38,173 nucleotides of DNA. Source: Pseudomonas sp. GM80 (GTDB taxonomy: Bacteria > Pseudomonadota > Gammaproteobacteria > Pseudomonadales > Pseudomonadaceae). The position numbers and the translations under genes were made by a program. A model generated the notes under the pieces. The model saw only the letters and a list, made by a program, of their open reading frames with translations, made no database searches and was not told the DNA's origin. The stretch spans positions 1-38,173 of the forward strand of contig NZ_AKJD01000068.1 of assembly GCF_000282515.1 (NCBI RefSeq), given 5' to 3'. Shown here piece after piece: positions 9,014 to 18,718 of this stretch (position 1 is its first letter; every line of letters begins with the position of its first letter).

Positions 9014-10537
9014 TTAGAGGGTTTTCGACATCCGGCTGGCCATCAGTGCCCAGCCAAACAGCAGCAAGCAGACAATGATCAACGGCCACGAGCGATATTG
9101 CAGATACGGCGTCAGGTTGTGCATCGGCACCACTTCGCCATACAGCACACCCTGTTCGAACTGCGGAATCTGCTCGGTGATCTGCCCGAACGGGTTGATC
9201 AGCCCGGTCACGCCGTTGTTGGTCGCGCGGATCATCCAGCGACCCGCTTCCAGTGCGCGCATCTGCGCCATCTGCAAATGTTGCAGCGGGCCGATAGAGG
9301 TGCCGAACCAGGTGTCGTTGCTGATCGTCAGCAGTAAATCACTGCGCGCCGACAACCCGGCAGCGAAGTCCGGGTACACCACTTCGTAGCAGATGAACGG
9401 GGCAATCTGATAACCCTTGGCTTGCAGCAACGCCTGATCGGCCGGGCCACGGGCGAAGTCGGACATCGGCAAGTCGAAGAACGCGATCAGGCCACGCAGG
9501 ATGTCCTGCAGCGGCACGTACTCGCCGAACGGCACCAGTTTCTGCTTCAGATAAGTGCCGTCGCCTTCGCCGACCACGGTGATGCCGTTGAAGAAGCGGC
9601 GTTCGTGACGGACCGTTTCGCGAATCGGCACGCCGGTGATCAGCGCTGATTTACGCTCGGCGGCGAAGTTACCCATCATGCTCAGGTAGCCCTCGGCGGA
9701 CTCTTTGAGCACCGGCACGGCGGTTTCCGGCCAGATCAGCAGATCCACCGGTTTCGAACGGAAACTCAGATCGCGGTACAGGGCCAGTTGCGCGTTGAGC
9801 TCGGCCGGGTCCCATTTCATGCTTTGTGCGACGTTGCCCTGAATCGCGGCAACGCTCAGCGGCGCGCCGGATGGACTGGTCCAGGCGTGGCCCTTGAGCG
9901 CGATACCGGCAGCCCACGGCGCGATCAGCAACACCAGACCGGCAACGACAAAACCTTTGCGTCCGGTTTGCAGCAAGCGCGGTGCGTTGTAGATCAACGC
10001 AGCGGTCAGTGCCAGCACGAACCCCACCAGCCACATGCCACCGACCGGCGCAAGCCCGGCCAACGGACCATCGAGCTGGCTGTAACCCGAGTACAACCAC
10101 GGGAAACCGGTGAGGAACCAGCCACGAAACATTTCCTGAGCGACCCACAGCGCGGCGAACGCCAACGCATCAGCGAGCGGCGCTTCGTTACGGCGCAGCC
10201 AGCGCGCCCAAATCCAGGCGGGCAGGGCGAAGAACCAGGCAATCGCCGCCGTGAACAGCAGCATCAGGAACCCGGCCAACAGCACCGATGCACCGCCGAA
10301 ATGGTGAATGCTGTAATAGATCCAACTGGTGCCGGCGCCGAACAGGCCGAAACCGAAACACCAGCCACGGCCCAGCGCCTGACGCGGGCTCAGCTCGCGC
10401 ATGCCGGCATAGAACAAACCGACCGCCAGCAAAGCCAGCGGCCAGATGTTGAACGGTGCCAGAGCGAAGGTGGTGATTGCACCGGCCGCCACGGCCAGCA
10501 GGTTACCGGGCCAGCCGGGGCGGGTTGTCCAGCGCAT
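9014..10537 (-). CDS. lnt: Apolipoprotein N-acyltransferase
   Basis: Adds the third acyl chain to the N-terminal cysteine of outer-membrane lipoproteins, in the inner membrane. 507 residues with about eight hydrophobic segments: several in the first 110 residues, more up to 210, and one at the C-terminus (WPLIIVCLLLFGW). The nitrilase domain (about 225-470) carries the catalytic triad Glu271 in WPETAVP, Lys333 in KLVPFGEYVP and Cys383 in ICYEVVYP. AAGGA lies about seven bases before the ATG. It is 17 nt downstream of corC, as in E. coli and P. aeruginosa. Several lipoproteins in this window would be substrates. Confidence 0.97.
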   Translation of the reverse strand: MRWTTRPGWPGNLLAVAAGAITTFALAPFNIWPLALLAVGLFYAGMRELSPRQALGRGWCFGFGLFGAGTSWIYYSIHHFGGASVLLAGFLMLLFTAAIAWFFALPAWIWARWLRRNEAPLADALAFAALWVAQEMFRGWFLTGFPWLYSGYSQLDGPLAGLAPVGGMWLVGFVLALTAALIYNAPRLLQTGRKGFVVAGLVLLIAPWAAGIALKGHAWTSPSGAPLSVAAIQGNVAQSMKWDPAELNAQLALYRDLSFRSKPVDLLIWPETAVPVLKESAEGYLSMMGNFAAERKSALITGVPIRETVRHERRFFNGITVVGEGDGTYLKQKLVPFGEYVPLQDILRGLIAFFDLPMSDFARGPADQALLQAKGYQIAPFICYEVVYPDFAAGLSARSDLLLTISNDTWFGTSIGPLQHLQMAQMRALEAGRWMIRATNNGVTGLINPFGQITEQIPQFEQGVLYGEVVPMHNLTPYLQYRSWPLIIVCLLLFGWALMASRMSKTL

Positions 10538-10554
10538 TTCAATCCTTAGATGTA

Positions 10555-11394
10555 TTACCGGGCGATTGGCGTGAGTCGCAGCAAATGAATCCGACGGCTG
10601 TCGGCGTTCAGGATGCGGAAACGATAGGCGCCGATTTCAGTGATTTCGTTGCGTTTTGGCAAGTGCCCGAACGCGCTCATCACCAGCCCTCCGACGGTGT
10701 CGAACTCGTCATCGGAGAATTCGCTGTCGAAGAACTCGTTGAAGTTCTCGATCGGCGTCAGGGCCTTGATCAGGAAGTCGCCGCTTGGCAGCGGCTTGAT
10801 GTAGCTGTCTTCTTCGACGTCGTGCTCGTCTTCGATGTCGCCGACGATCTGTTCCAGCACGTCTTCGATGGTCACCAGGCCCGCCACACCGCCGTATTCG
10901 TCGATGACGATGGCCATGTGGTTGTGGTTGGCGCGGAATTCACGCAGCAACACATTCAGACGCTTGGACTCCGGCACGAACGTGGCCGGGCGCAGCAGAT
11001 CCTTGATGTTGAAGCTGTCGCCGTTTTCTTTGAGGATCAGCGGCAGCAGATCCTTGGCCAGCAGCACGCCCATCACGTCGTCATGGCTTTCGCCGATGAC
11101 CGGGTAGCGCGAGTGGGCCGAGTCGACCACGGCCGGGAGGAATTCACGGGGTGTCTGGGTCGCCTTGATGCTGATCATCTGCGAGCGCGGCACCATGATG
11201 TCGCGTACTTGCAGGTCAGCCACCTGAATGGCGCCTTCGACGATGGCCAGCGCTTCGCTGTCCAGCAGTTTGTTCTGATGTGCATCACGCAGCAGCTCGA
11301 GAAGCTCCTGACGGTTTTTCGGCTCGTGGGCAAAAGCCTGGGTCAGTTTACCCAGCCATGACTTCTGCCCGTTGCTCGATCGATCTTCGCTCAT
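10555..11394 (-). CDS. corC: CorC/YbeX family CBS-domain protein
   Basis: 279 residues. Lacks the membrane DUF21 domain, as expected for the soluble CorC branch. Two CBS domains lie around residues 65-190 (IMVPRSQMISI; HNHMAIVIDEYGGVAGLVTI), followed by a CorC_HlyC transporter-associated domain (DDEFDTVGGLVMSAFGHLPK). The family is linked to magnesium and cobalt efflux with CorA and, in the ybeZ-ybeY-ybeX operon, to ribosome maturation. It begins 5 nt after ybeY ends, so the genes are almost certainly co-transcribed. Confidence 0.95.
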   Translation of the reverse strand: MSEDRSSNGQKSWLGKLTQAFAHEPKNRQELLELLRDAHQNKLLDSEALAIVEGAIQVADLQVRDIMVPRSQMISIKATQTPREFLPAVVDSAHSRYPVIGESHDDVMGVLLAKDLLPLILKENGDSFNIKDLLRPATFVPESKRLNVLLREFRANHNHMAIVIDEYGGVAGLVTIEDVLEQIVGDIEDEHDVEEDSYIKPLPSGDFLIKALTPIENFNEFFDSEFSDDEFDTVGGLVMSAFGHLPKRNEITEIGAYRFRILNADSRRIHLLRLTPIAR

Positions 11395-11399
11395 AGCGA

Positions 11400-11894
11400 T
11401 TACTCTGAATCCTTTGTTGTAACGATAGGGGATGTTTCGGTTTCGTCGTCCGCGTACGGATCGGGATAGCCCAATTCGGCAAGCAACTCGCGTTCCAGTG
11501 CTTCCATTTCTTCGGCTTCCTCGTCATCTATATGGTCGTAACCAAGCAGATGCAAGCAGCCGTGAATGACCAGATGCGCCCAGTGGGCCTTTAGTTCCTT
11601 GCCTTGTTCGGCGGCTTCGCGCTCAACCACCGCCAGGCAGATCACCAGATCGCCGAGTAATGGGATGTCGAGAAACTCGTCGGGCACTTCGGCAGGGAAT
11701 GACAGGACGTTGGTCGCGTAATCCTTGTGGCGCCAGGTGTGATTGAGCTCGCGGCCTTCTTCCTCGTCGACCAGACGAATGGTCATTTCCGAGTCAGCGG
11801 TGCGCTGGCGCAGGGCCAGTTCGCACCACAGGCGGAAGTCGGCTTCACTCGGCGCGTTCGCTTCAGTCGCGATTTGCAGGTCTAGCTCAAGCAT
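11400..11894 (-). CDS. ybeY: Endoribonuclease YbeY, rRNA maturation factor
   Basis: 164 residues. Single-strand endoribonuclease needed for 16S rRNA 3'-end maturation and ribosome quality control. The zinc site [11 protein letters not shown] gives ligands His111, His115 and His121; an upstream ATNVLSFP block is also typical. The start at 11894 is chosen because it gives the family length; it overlaps the ybeZ stop by 8 nt, implying translational coupling. A longer frame to 11954 would run inside ybeZ. The acidic Glu/Asp-rich C-terminal tail (about 20 residues) is longer than in E. coli. Confidence 0.95.
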   Translation of the reverse strand: MLELDLQIATEANAPSEADFRLWCELALRQRTADSEMTIRLVDEEEGRELNHTWRHKDYATNVLSFPAEVPDEFLDIPLLGDLVICLAVVEREAAEQGKELKAHWAHLVIHGCLHLLGYDHIDDEEAEEMEALERELLAELGYPDPYADDETETSPIVTTKDSE

Positions 11895-12885
11895 TTCGCG
11901 AGGTGTCCTTGGGTGCTTCGTCACGGTTTTCGAAGCGCTCGTAGGCTTCGACAATCCGCTGGACCAAAGGATGGCGCACGACGTCTTTCGGCTGGAAGTG
12001 GGTGAAGCTGATGCCCGGCACGTCTTTGAGCACTTCGATCACATGGTGCAGACCCGACTTGGTGCCTTTCGGCAAGTCGACCTGGGTGATGTCACCGGTG
12101 ATGACCGCTGTAGAGCCGAAGCCGATCCGCGTGAGGAACATTTTCATCTGTTCGACGGTGGTGTTCTGACTCTCGTCGAGAATGATGAAGCTGTTGTTCA
12201 GCGTGCGACCGCGCATGTAGGCCAGCGGCGCAACTTCGATCACCTGACGTTCGATCAGCTTGGCCACGTATTCAAAGCCGAGCATCTCGTAGAGCGCGTC
12301 GTAGAGCGGGCGCAGGTACGGGTCGATCTTCTGCGACAGGTCGCCGGGCAGGAAGCCGAGTTTCTCACCCGCTTCAACCGCCGGACGCACCAGCAGGATG
12401 CGGCGGATCTGCTCGCGTTCCAGTGCATCGACAGCGCAGGCCACGGCCAGATAAGTCTTGCCGGTACCGGCCGGACCGATGCCGAAGTTGATGTCGTTGC
12501 CGAGGACTTCCTTGACGTAGCGCAACTGATTCAAGCCGCGCGGGCGAATCATGCCTTTCTTGGTGCGCAGGGCAACGGAAGCTTCGGCGGGGGCGTGATT
12601 GTCCAGCTCGACCACGGCCGATTCCTGCAGGAACAGGTGCACCGTATCTGGCGACAGCTCTGAACCCTTGGTTTCCCGGTACAGGCGACGAATCAGATTT
12701 TCCGCAGACGTGGTGTGCTTGGGATCGCCGATCAGCTCGAACTGGTTTCCGCGGTTGCGGATCTCGATGGTCAGGCGCTGTTCGATCAAGCGCAAATGCT
12801 CGTCGAATTGCCCGCACAGATTGGCGAAGCGGCGAGCCTCAAAGGGCTCGAGGATAAAACGATGTGGTTCTATGGGTGCGTTCAA
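11887..12885 (-). CDS. ybeZ: PhoH-like ATPase YbeZ
   Basis: 332 residues. PhoH-family NTPase that partners YbeY. Walker A is GPAGTGKT (137-144), with the downstream [18 protein letters not shown] and [11 protein letters not shown] (Walker B) blocks. The apparent start codon at 12885 is TTG ([13 protein letters not shown] follows); there is no nearby ATG, and the Shine-Dalgarno region is poor. Overlaps ybeY by 8 nt. The gap of 243 bp to miaB upstream contains a REP doublet, so ybeZ may have its own promoter. Confidence 0.95.
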   Translation of the reverse strand: MNAPIEPHRFILEPFEARRFANLCGQFDEHLRLIEQRLTIEIRNRGNQFELIGDPKHTTSAENLIRRLYRETKGSELSPDTVHLFLQESAVVELDNHAPAEASVALRTKKGMIRPRGLNQLRYVKEVLGNDINFGIGPAGTGKTYLAVACAVDALEREQIRRILLVRPAVEAGEKLGFLPGDLSQKIDPYLRPLYDALYEMLGFEYVAKLIERQVIEVAPLAYMRGRTLNNSFIILDESQNTTVEQMKMFLTRIGFGSTAVITGDITQVDLPKGTKSGLHHVIEVLKDVPGISFTHFQPKDVVRHPLVQRIVEAYERFENRDEAPKDTSRNA

Positions 12886-12997
12886 GGTCGTATTTAGCCG
12901 CCCTGGGGCAATTAGGATGAAATCAAGGATAACGCCAGAGGCCTGGGTGCGAAAGCTCTTAAATGGATGAGTACATTCTGAAGAACAATGCTGTCCA

Positions 12998-13104
12998 CTG
13001 TGGGAGCTGCGGTGCGACGATTCGACTTGCCAGCGATAGCGGTGCAGCAGGCGACATATTTGTCGGGGCTGATGGCCTCATCGCTGGCAAGCCAGCTCCC
13101 ACAG
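12998..13104. repeat. REP doublet (family C), imperfect
   Basis: Begins CTGTGGGAGCTG and ends in the inverse CAGCTCCCACAG, with the inner motif TTGCCAGCGAT and its inverse ATCGCTGGCAAG. It is imperfect because the left arm carries an extra CGGTGCGACGATTCG stretch between the tip and the TTGCCAGCGAT motif. It lies between miaB and ybeZ, which are transcribed in the same direction. Related single units occur at 34985 and 35182. Confidence 0.8.
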
Positions 13105-13128
13105 GTTTTTCTGTGCTGCTGATATCTG

Positions 13129-14457
13129 TTATTGGATCAGCGAGCCGCGCAGCGAGTGCGGTTGGGCCGCGTCGATGTGCACGTCGGCGAACTGGCCGAT
13201 CAGGGTGGGATTGTCGCAGCGGAAGTTGACGATACGATTATTCTCGGTGCGTCCTTGCAGCTCGCCCGGGTCTTTCTTCGAATAATCGGTCACCAGAATG
13301 CGCTGGATCGAGCCGACCATTTGTCGGCTGATCTCGAAACCTTGCTGATTCAAACGATGTTGCAGTGCGTTCAGGCGCTCCTTCTTCAACTCTTCCGGTG
13401 TGTCGTCGGCCAGATCGGCAGCCGGGGTGCCCGGGCGCTGGCTGTAAACGAACGAGTAGGAAAAGTCGAAACCGACGTCGGCAATCAGCTTCATGGTCTG
13501 TTCGAAATCTTTCTCGGTTTCGCCGGGGAAACCGACGATGAAGTCCGAGCTGATGCAGATTCCCGGCACAGCGGCGCGCAGTTTGCGCAGCTTGGATTTG
13601 TACTCAAGCGCGGTGTGGTTGCGCTTCATTGCCGCGAGAATCCGGTCGGAGCCCGATTGCACCGGCAAATGCAGGTGTTTCACCAGTTCCGGCACGTCAG
13701 CGTGGGCCTGAATCAGGCTGTCGGAGAATTCCAGCGGGTGCGAAGTGGTGTAGCGGATGCGGTCGATGCCGTCGATGGCGGCGACAACGCGAATCAGCTC
13801 AGCGAGATCCGCCAGGCGCCCGTCATGGGTGGTGCCGCGATAGCCGTTGACGTTCTGCCCGAGCAGCGTCACTTCACGCACACCGTTTTCGGCGAGGTGG
13901 ATGACTTCGGCGATCACGTCATCGAACGGCCGGCTGACTTCTTCGCCGCGGGTATAAGGCACCACGCAGAACGTGCAGTACTTGCTGCAGCCTTCCATCA
14001 CCGACACATAAGCGCTCGGGCCATCGATGCGCGGCTCGGGCAAGTGGTCGAATTTTTCGATTTCCGGGAACGACACGTCGACTTGCGGCAGCTTGGTGAT
14101 GCGCGCGGCGTCGATCATTTCCGGCAGGCGGTGCAGCGTCTGCGGGCCGAAGACCACGTCGACGTACGGTGCGCGATCGCGAATCGCCGCGCCTTCCTGG
14201 CTGGCCACGCAACCGCCGACGGCGATCACCATTTCCGGGTTGGCCAGCTTCAGTTCGCGCCAGCGGCCCAGCTGCGAGTAAACGCGATCCTGAGCGCGCT
14301 CGCGGATCGAGCAGGTGTTGAGCAGAATCACGTCGGCGTCTTCCGCGCGGGCGGTGACTTCCAGGGCCTGATGTTCACCCAGCAGATCGACCATGCGCGA
14401 GCTGTCGTACTCGTTCATCTGGCAACCGTGGGTTTCGATGTAAAGCTTCTTGGCCAT
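13129..14457 (-). CDS. miaB: tRNA-2-methylthio-N6-dimethylallyladenosine synthase
   Basis: Radical-SAM enzyme that methylthiolates i6A37 in tRNAs reading UNN codons. 442 residues. The N-terminal MTTase domain has cluster ligands Cys12 (HGCQMN), Cys49 (NTCSIRE) and Cys83 (GGCVAS). The radical-SAM CxxxCxxC motif is Cys157-Cys161-Cys164 (CSKYCTFC). A C-terminal TRAM domain is present. All expected ligands are intact. First gene of the miaB / ybeZ-ybeY-corC-lnt group, with a perfect TATAAT -10 about 36 nt upstream of its ATG. Confidence 0.98.
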   Translation of the reverse strand: MAKKLYIETHGCQMNEYDSSRMVDLLGEHQALEVTARAEDADVILLNTCSIRERAQDRVYSQLGRWRELKLANPEMVIAVGGCVASQEGAAIRDRAPYVDVVFGPQTLHRLPEMIDAARITKLPQVDVSFPEIEKFDHLPEPRIDGPSAYVSVMEGCSKYCTFCVVPYTRGEEVSRPFDDVIAEVIHLAENGVREVTLLGQNVNGYRGTTHDGRLADLAELIRVVAAIDGIDRIRYTTSHPLEFSDSLIQAHADVPELVKHLHLPVQSGSDRILAAMKRNHTALEYKSKLRKLRAAVPGICISSDFIVGFPGETEKDFEQTMKLIADVGFDFSYSFVYSQRPGTPAADLADDTPEELKKERLNALQHRLNQQGFEISRQMVGSIQRILVTDYSKKDPGELQGRTENNRIVNFRCDNPTLIGQFADVHIDAAQPHSLRGSLIQ

Positions 14458-14492
14458 GGATTAGGGTCATCACGTGATTCAAAGAACCCGGC

Positions 14493-14498
14493 ATTATA
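14493..14498 (-). promoter_or_regulatory. -10 element of the miaB promoter
   Basis: Perfect TATAAT on the minus strand, 36 nt upstream of the miaB start. The -35 is weak (TAGGAA at 17 bp), so activity may depend on the -10 and its flanks. Confidence 0.5.
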
Positions 14499-14540
14499 GG
14501 GAACAAGCCCTCAGGTTCCTACCGCTGTGCGCCCGGAGGC

Positions 14541-14551
14541 TATGCTATAGT
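14541..14551 (+). promoter_or_regulatory. Possible -10 region of the DUF1820 gene
   Basis: The overlapping hexamers TATGCT and TATAGT lie 40-50 nt upstream of the ATG at 14591, within the 133-bp divergent region shared with miaB. No strong -35 is seen. Confidence 0.35.
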
Positions 14552-14590
14552 TTGCGCCCTCATTTTTATCCCCGATGTTATCCCCCCGCC

Positions 14591-14920
14591 ATGACCAAAC
14601 GCGAAGCTCCAATCTATAAGGTGATTTTCCTCAACCAGGGCCAGGTGTTCGAAATGTACGCCAAGCAGATCTATCAAAGTGATCTGTGGGGCTTTCTGGA
14701 AGTGGAAGAGTTCGTCTTTGGCGAGCGCACGCAAGTGGTCGTCGACCCGAGCGAAGAAAAGCTCAAGGCGCAGTTCGAAGGCGTGGTGCGCAGCTTTGTG
14801 CCGATGCATTCGATCGTACGCATCGACGAAGTGGAACGTCTGGGTACCCCGAAAATCAGCGAAGCCCGCGGTGCGGTCGGCAATGTGATGCCGTTCCCGA
14901 TGCCGATGCCTGAGAAGTAA
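14591..14920 (+). CDS. DUF1820 family protein
   Basis: 109 residues; no characterised function known to me. The core reads YKVIFLNQGQVFEMYAKQIY and DLWGFLEVEEFVFGE, the recognisable DUF1820 pattern of gammaproteobacteria, followed by a Met/Pro-rich C-terminus. Soluble, no signal peptide. The start at 14591 gives the family N-terminus MTKREAPIYK; the frame extends upstream to 14474 without protein-like sequence. The gene is monocistronic, divergent from miaB, with a REP doublet downstream. Confidence 0.9.
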   Translation: MTKREAPIYKVIFLNQGQVFEMYAKQIYQSDLWGFLEVEEFVFGERTQVVVDPSEEKLKAQFEGVVRSFVPMHSIVRIDEVERLGTPKISEARGAVGNVMPFPMPMPEK

Positions 14921-14946
14921 CAACAGATCCTGGATTGGAATGAATT

Positions 14947-15079
14947 TGTGGCGAGGGGATTTATCCCCGATGGGCTGCGAAGCGGCCCCAAAACCTGCAA
15001 TCAGGTTCTTCCTGACACACTTCATTGAATGGATTTGCGACTGCTGCGCAGCCGGTCGGGGATAAATCCCCTCACCACA
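14947..15079. repeat. REP doublet (family B), 133 bp
   Basis: Same terminal arms as the 8852 copy, with one substitution in the right arm (CTCACC for CTCGCC). The interior resembles the reverse complement of the 18719 copy over its full length. It sits between the convergent DUF1820 and Sel1-repeat genes. Confidence 0.9.
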
Positions 15080-15097
15080 AGTTAGTCACCGCACCCA

Positions 15098-15652
15098 TCA
15101 AGGCAATGGTGAGAAAGGCGTACGCCCATCGGCGCTCTGCAGTTCCATCAGGTATTTACGGAAAATTTGCCCGAGCACCTGCGTGGCGGTCTCAAGGTCT
15201 TCGCGAGACATTTTTTCAGAGACTTCATCAGCCGTATCCAGCGCATCTTCAGCGCCGTTGACCGCAGCCATCTTCAATACGATATACGCCTGAATGTTGT
15301 TGGCCTGCACGCCTTCACCGTGGAAGAACATCGTGCCGAGTTTGAATTGCGCCTGAGCGTGGCCTTGCAACGAGGCTTTTTCGAAATAGCTCAGGGCTTG
15401 ATTGAGGTCGCGCGGCGCATTTTTGCCGTCGTAGTAGAACTCACCCAACTCGTATTGCGCTTGCGCATCCCCTTCGTCCGCCGCTTTCTGGCAGGCGGCC
15501 AGTGCCTGCGTGACGTCTTGCGGCTGAGTATTGAGGGTGCAACGACCCATCGCCGGGATCAACAACGAGTTGCCGCCTGCTTGTGCATGCGCGAGCAGGG
15601 GCTGAAGGAGCAACAGGCAGCCCAAGGCAAGGGTGCGGCCGGTGCGGTTCAT
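15098..15652 (-). CDS. Secreted Sel1-repeat (tetratricopeptide-like) protein
   Basis: 184 residues with a clear signal peptide (TLALGCLLLLQPLLAHA) and no lipobox Cys, so periplasmic or secreted. At least two Sel1-like repeats: AQAQYELGEFYYDGKNAPRD and AQAQFKLGTMFFHGEGVQAN, each followed by an Ala-rich second helix. Such proteins usually act as interaction scaffolds; the partner is unknown. The start at 15652 is chosen because the signal peptide begins there. Position next to hemL matches P. aeruginosa PA3978 as recalled. Confidence 0.88.
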   Translation of the reverse strand: MNRTGRTLALGCLLLLQPLLAHAQAGGNSLLIPAMGRCTLNTQPQDVTQALAACQKAADEGDAQAQYELGEFYYDGKNAPRDLNQALSYFEKASLQGHAQAQFKLGTMFFHGEGVQANNIQAYIVLKMAAVNGAEDALDTADEVSEKMSREDLETATQVLGQIFRKYLMELQSADGRTPFSPLP

Positions 15653-15838
15653 GGGAATCGACTTACCTCTGAAGGGCACGCGGACCCATCGAGGGATCCA
15701 ATAAGCGCGCATTATGAAATAAGCAGGGCCAACCTTACAAAGTCTTTACTCGTTTTTCTGCTGCGCGGGGAATATATCGCCCACTTTATGGAAGATTTTT
15801 AGCAGAGCGTCGGAAAAACCATGGGGATGTAGGTGAAA

Positions 15839-15866
15839 GCTGACGCTGGTCATAGCCAACGTCAGC
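15839..15866 (-). terminator. Probable terminator of thiD-thiE-hemL
   Basis: GCTGACG (15839-15845) pairs with CGTCAGC (15860-15866), extended by an inner TGG/CCA after one mismatch. On the minus strand it is followed by a short TTTCACC. It lies 11 nt past the hemL stop; the T-run is short, so strength is uncertain. Confidence 0.5.
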
Positions 15867-15876
15867 GGTACGGCAA

Positions 15877-17160
15877 TTACTTCAGTGCAGCGAAGGCGCG
15901 TTCCGCAGCGTCCAGCGTCAGTTGCAACTCGGCGTCGCCGTGAGCGATCGAGGTGAAACCGGCTTCAAAGGCGCTCGGTGCCAGGTACACGCCACCTTCC
16001 AGCATCAGGTGGAAGAAGCGCCCGAACAGCGCCGCGTCGCTGGCCATCACGTCTTCAAAGGTGACGATGTCGTCGGCACCGCTGAAGTACAGACCGAACA
16101 TGCCGCCGGCCTGAGTGGTCACGAACGGAATGCCAGCGGCATCGGCACGTTGTTGCAGACCGTCGAGCAAGCGCGTGGTGTAGTCGGTCAGCTCGGCGTG
16201 GAAACCCGGACGGCTGATCAAACGCAACGTGGTCAAACCGGCGGCCATGGCCAGCGGGTTACCCGACAGCGTGCCGGCCTGATACACCGGGCCCAGCGGC
16301 GCGATGCGCTCCATGATTTCACGCTTGCCGCCGAAGCAGCCGACCGGCATGCCGCCACCGATGATCTTGCCGAAAGTAGTCAGGTCAGGGTTTACGCCGT
16401 AGTAAGCCTGAGCACCGCCGAGGGCAACGCGGAAACCGGTCATCACCTCGTCGAAAATCAGCACCACGCCATGTTTGTCGCACAGCGAACGCAGGCCTTC
16501 GAGGAAGCCCGGCGCTGGTGGCACGCAGTTCATGTTGCCGGCTACCGGCTCAACGATGATGCACGCCACTTCCTCGCCCACTTCGGCGAGCATTTTTTCA
16601 ACGGCGTCGATGTCGTTGAACGGCAGCGTCAGGGTGTGTTTGGCAAACGCCGCCGGCACACCGGCCGAGCTCGGTACGCCTTGGGTCAGTGCGCCGGAAC
16701 CGGCCTTGACCAGCAGACTGTCGGAGTGACCGTGGTAGCAGCCTTCGAACTTGATGATGCTGTCGCGGCCGGTGTAACCACGGGCCAGACGGATTGCGCT
16801 CATGGTCGCTTCGGTGCCGGAGCTGACCATGCGCACCATGTCCATCGATGGCACCAGCGAGCAGACCAGGTCGGCCATCTCGGTTTCCATCGCGGTCGGC
16901 GCGCCGTACGACAAGCCGTGTTGCAGCTGATTGCGCACCGCGTCGAGCACGTCCGGGTGGCTGTGGCCGAGGATCATCGGGCCCCACGAACCGACGTAAT
17001 CGACATAACGCTTGTCGTCTTCATCAGTGACGTAAGCGCCTTCAGCGTGCTTGAAGAACAGCGGCGTGCCGCCCACGCTCTTGAATGCGCGGACTGGCGA
17101 GTTCACGCCACCGGGAATGTGTTTCTGGGCGTTGGCAAACAGGGTTTCGGAACGAGACAT
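15877..17160 (-). CDS. hemL: Glutamate-1-semialdehyde 2,1-aminomutase
   Basis: PLP enzyme converting glutamate-1-semialdehyde to 5-aminolevulinate in the C5 tetrapyrrole pathway. 427 residues, normal length. The PLP lysine is Lys265 in [13 protein letters not shown], with the Asp in [11 protein letters not shown]. The N-terminal [12 protein letters not shown] motif is diagnostic of HemL over other class-III aminotransferases. Last gene of thiD-thiE-hemL, 17 nt after thiE. Confidence 0.98.
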   Translation of the reverse strand: MSRSETLFANAQKHIPGGVNSPVRAFKSVGGTPLFFKHAEGAYVTDEDDKRYVDYVGSWGPMILGHSHPDVLDAVRNQLQHGLSYGAPTAMETEMADLVCSLVPSMDMVRMVSSGTEATMSAIRLARGYTGRDSIIKFEGCYHGHSDSLLVKAGSGALTQGVPSSAGVPAAFAKHTLTLPFNDIDAVEKMLAEVGEEVACIIVEPVAGNMNCVPPAPGFLEGLRSLCDKHGVVLIFDEVMTGFRVALGGAQAYYGVNPDLTTFGKIIGGGMPVGCFGGKREIMERIAPLGPVYQAGTLSGNPLAMAAGLTTLRLISRPGFHAELTDYTTRLLDGLQQRADAAGIPFVTTQAGGMFGLYFSGADDIVTFEDVMASDAALFGRFFHLMLEGGVYLAPSAFEAGFTSIAHGDAELQLTLDAAERAFAALK

Positions 17161-17177
17161 GATCGGGCTCTCAATCT

Positions 17178-17801
17178 TCAGGATTTGAACAATTCGTTGA
17201 ACGCGCGGGCGCGGCGGGTCACTTCGGCGGTGCTCTCGGCACCGAACAAACCGTGAACCACGGCGAGCAGGTCGACCCCGTGGGCCACCAGCGGCGCGGC
17301 GTTGTCGAGGCTGATGCCGCCAATCGCGCAGATCGGCAGGTGCAGAGTGCGTTTGGCTTCGTCGAGCAGATCGAGGCTGCAGGTCGGTGCGCCGGGCTTG
17401 GTGTTGGAATTGAAGAAGCGACCAAAGGCGACGTAACTCGCACCTTCTTTGGCGGCTTGTTCGGCCAGCGCGATTTGCGCGTGGCAGGTCGAGCCGATGA
17501 TCGCTTTTGAACCGAGCAGGGCGCGGGTCGGCGACAACGGGCCGTCGGTCTGGCCGAGGTGCACGCCGACGTTGAGGCGCGCCGCCAGTTCAGCATCATC
17601 GTTGATGATCAGTTGCGTCTTGTAGCGCTCGCACAGATCGCGCAACGCTTCGGCCTCACGCAGGCGGCGGGCCTCGTCGTTGCTCTTGTCGCGGTATTGC
17701 AGCAGGGTGACGCCGCCTTCCAGCGCCGCCTCCACGTAAGAGAGAAACTTGCCGGCCAGCAATTCGCTGTCGGTAATGGCATACAGGCCACGTAGTTTCA
17801 T
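17178..17801 (-). CDS. thiE: Thiamine-phosphate synthase
   Basis: Couples HMP-pyrophosphate with the thiazole phosphate to make thiamine phosphate. 207 residues, TIM barrel. Substrate-binding motifs are [33 protein letters not shown] and [17 protein letters not shown] is correctly placed before the ATG. Located 18 nt after thiD and 17 nt before hemL, so a single transcript is likely. Confidence 0.97.
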   Translation of the reverse strand: MKLRGLYAITDSELLAGKFLSYVEAALEGGVTLLQYRDKSNDEARRLREAEALRDLCERYKTQLIINDDAELAARLNVGVHLGQTDGPLSPTRALLGSKAIIGSTCHAQIALAEQAAKEGASYVAFGRFFNSNTKPGAPTCSLDLLDEAKRTLHLPICAIGGISLDNAAPLVAHGVDLLAVVHGLFGAESTAEVTRRARAFNELFKS

Positions 17802-17819
17802 CGGGCAGACCTCACGACG

Positions 17820-18617
17820 TTACGAGCAGAAATCCAGCGGCAGGCGACGCGGGACGAACTGGCCTTTGCCCAGTTGTTCGGCATCGCGCAGGGTGCGCCA
17901 GGTGTAATCCAGTGCACTGCGCACAGCGCTGGCGAGGTGTTCGCCTTGCGCCAGTCGACCGGCCAATGCGCTGGCCAATGTGCATCCGGAACCGTGATAG
18001 CTGCCCGGCAGACGCTGGCAGATAAAGGTTTCACGCAGGCCGTCGCGGCTGTACACGCGGTTATGGATTTCAGTTTCGTCGCCGTGGCCGCCGGTGATCA
18101 GCAGGTTTTTGACGAACGGCAGGAGTTTTTCAGCGCATTCGTCCGCAGTGCCTTCGGGCAGTTCGGCGAGGATGCGCGCTTCAGGAAGGTTAGGGGTGGC
18201 AATGATCGACAGCGGCAGTAGACGCTCGCGCATCGCATAGCCAACCTCGTCCTTGCCCAGGCGACCGCCGCCACCGGCGCGCAGCACCGGGTCGCAGACC
18301 ACCGGCAAGTGCGGGTGCGCCGAGAGCAGTTCGACAACGGTGTCGACCATTTCCAGCGAACCGAGCATGCCCAGTTTGACCGCGGCGACTTCGGAGTCGT
18401 TGAGCACGGCATTGGCCTGGGCCAACACCCACTCACGGTCGAGGACGCGGAAGTCAGCGACGTTGACGGTGTCTTGCACGGTCAGCGCGGTGACGGCCGG
18501 AGCCGCATGGCAACCCTGCGCGAGCAGGGCTTCGATATCTGCCTGCAAGCCGGCGCCACCACTTGGGTCGTGGCCGGAGAGACAGAGGACAACGGGGCGG
18601 GAGCTGTAGATATTCAT
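17820..18617 (-). CDS. thiD: Bifunctional hydroxymethylpyrimidine kinase/phosphomethylpyrimidine kinase
   Basis: Phosphorylates HMP twice for thiamine synthesis. 265 residues, ribokinase fold. Motifs: SGHDPSGGAGLQADI at the N-terminus, VCDPVLRAGGGGRL, and the C-terminal anion-hole region LPGSYHGSGCTLASALA. The ATG at 18617 is used; an in-frame TTG at 18638 would add seven residues without family support. First gene of thiD-thiE-hemL. Confidence 0.96.
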   Translation of the reverse strand: MNIYSSRPVVLCLSGHDPSGGAGLQADIEALLAQGCHAAPAVTALTVQDTVNVADFRVLDREWVLAQANAVLNDSEVAAVKLGMLGSLEMVDTVVELLSAHPHLPVVCDPVLRAGGGGRLGKDEVGYAMRERLLPLSIIATPNLPEARILAELPEGTADECAEKLLPFVKNLLITGGHGDETEIHNRVYSRDGLRETFICQRLPGSYHGSGCTLASALAGRLAQGEHLASAVRSALDYTWRTLRDAEQLGKGQFVPRRLPLDFCS

Positions 18618-18718
18618 GGTGCGCGAGCTTACCACCAAAGCTGATTTTCGGGTTCAGTCCTGACGGTGTTTGCGAGCAGATTGTCGGACAACGCTGCAGC
18701 ACCGGATGAACCCATAAC

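Noticed and set aside
13132..14499. Open frames of about 450 codons antisense to miaB, with a similar one opposite hemL (15922-17256)
   Set aside because: No motifs, no start signals, and composition as expected of antisense frames.
14560..14590. TTATCCCC motifs upstream of the DUF1820 gene as a REP fragment
   Set aside because: They share only eight bases with the family-B core and lack the flanking TGTGGCGAG, so chance is sufficient.
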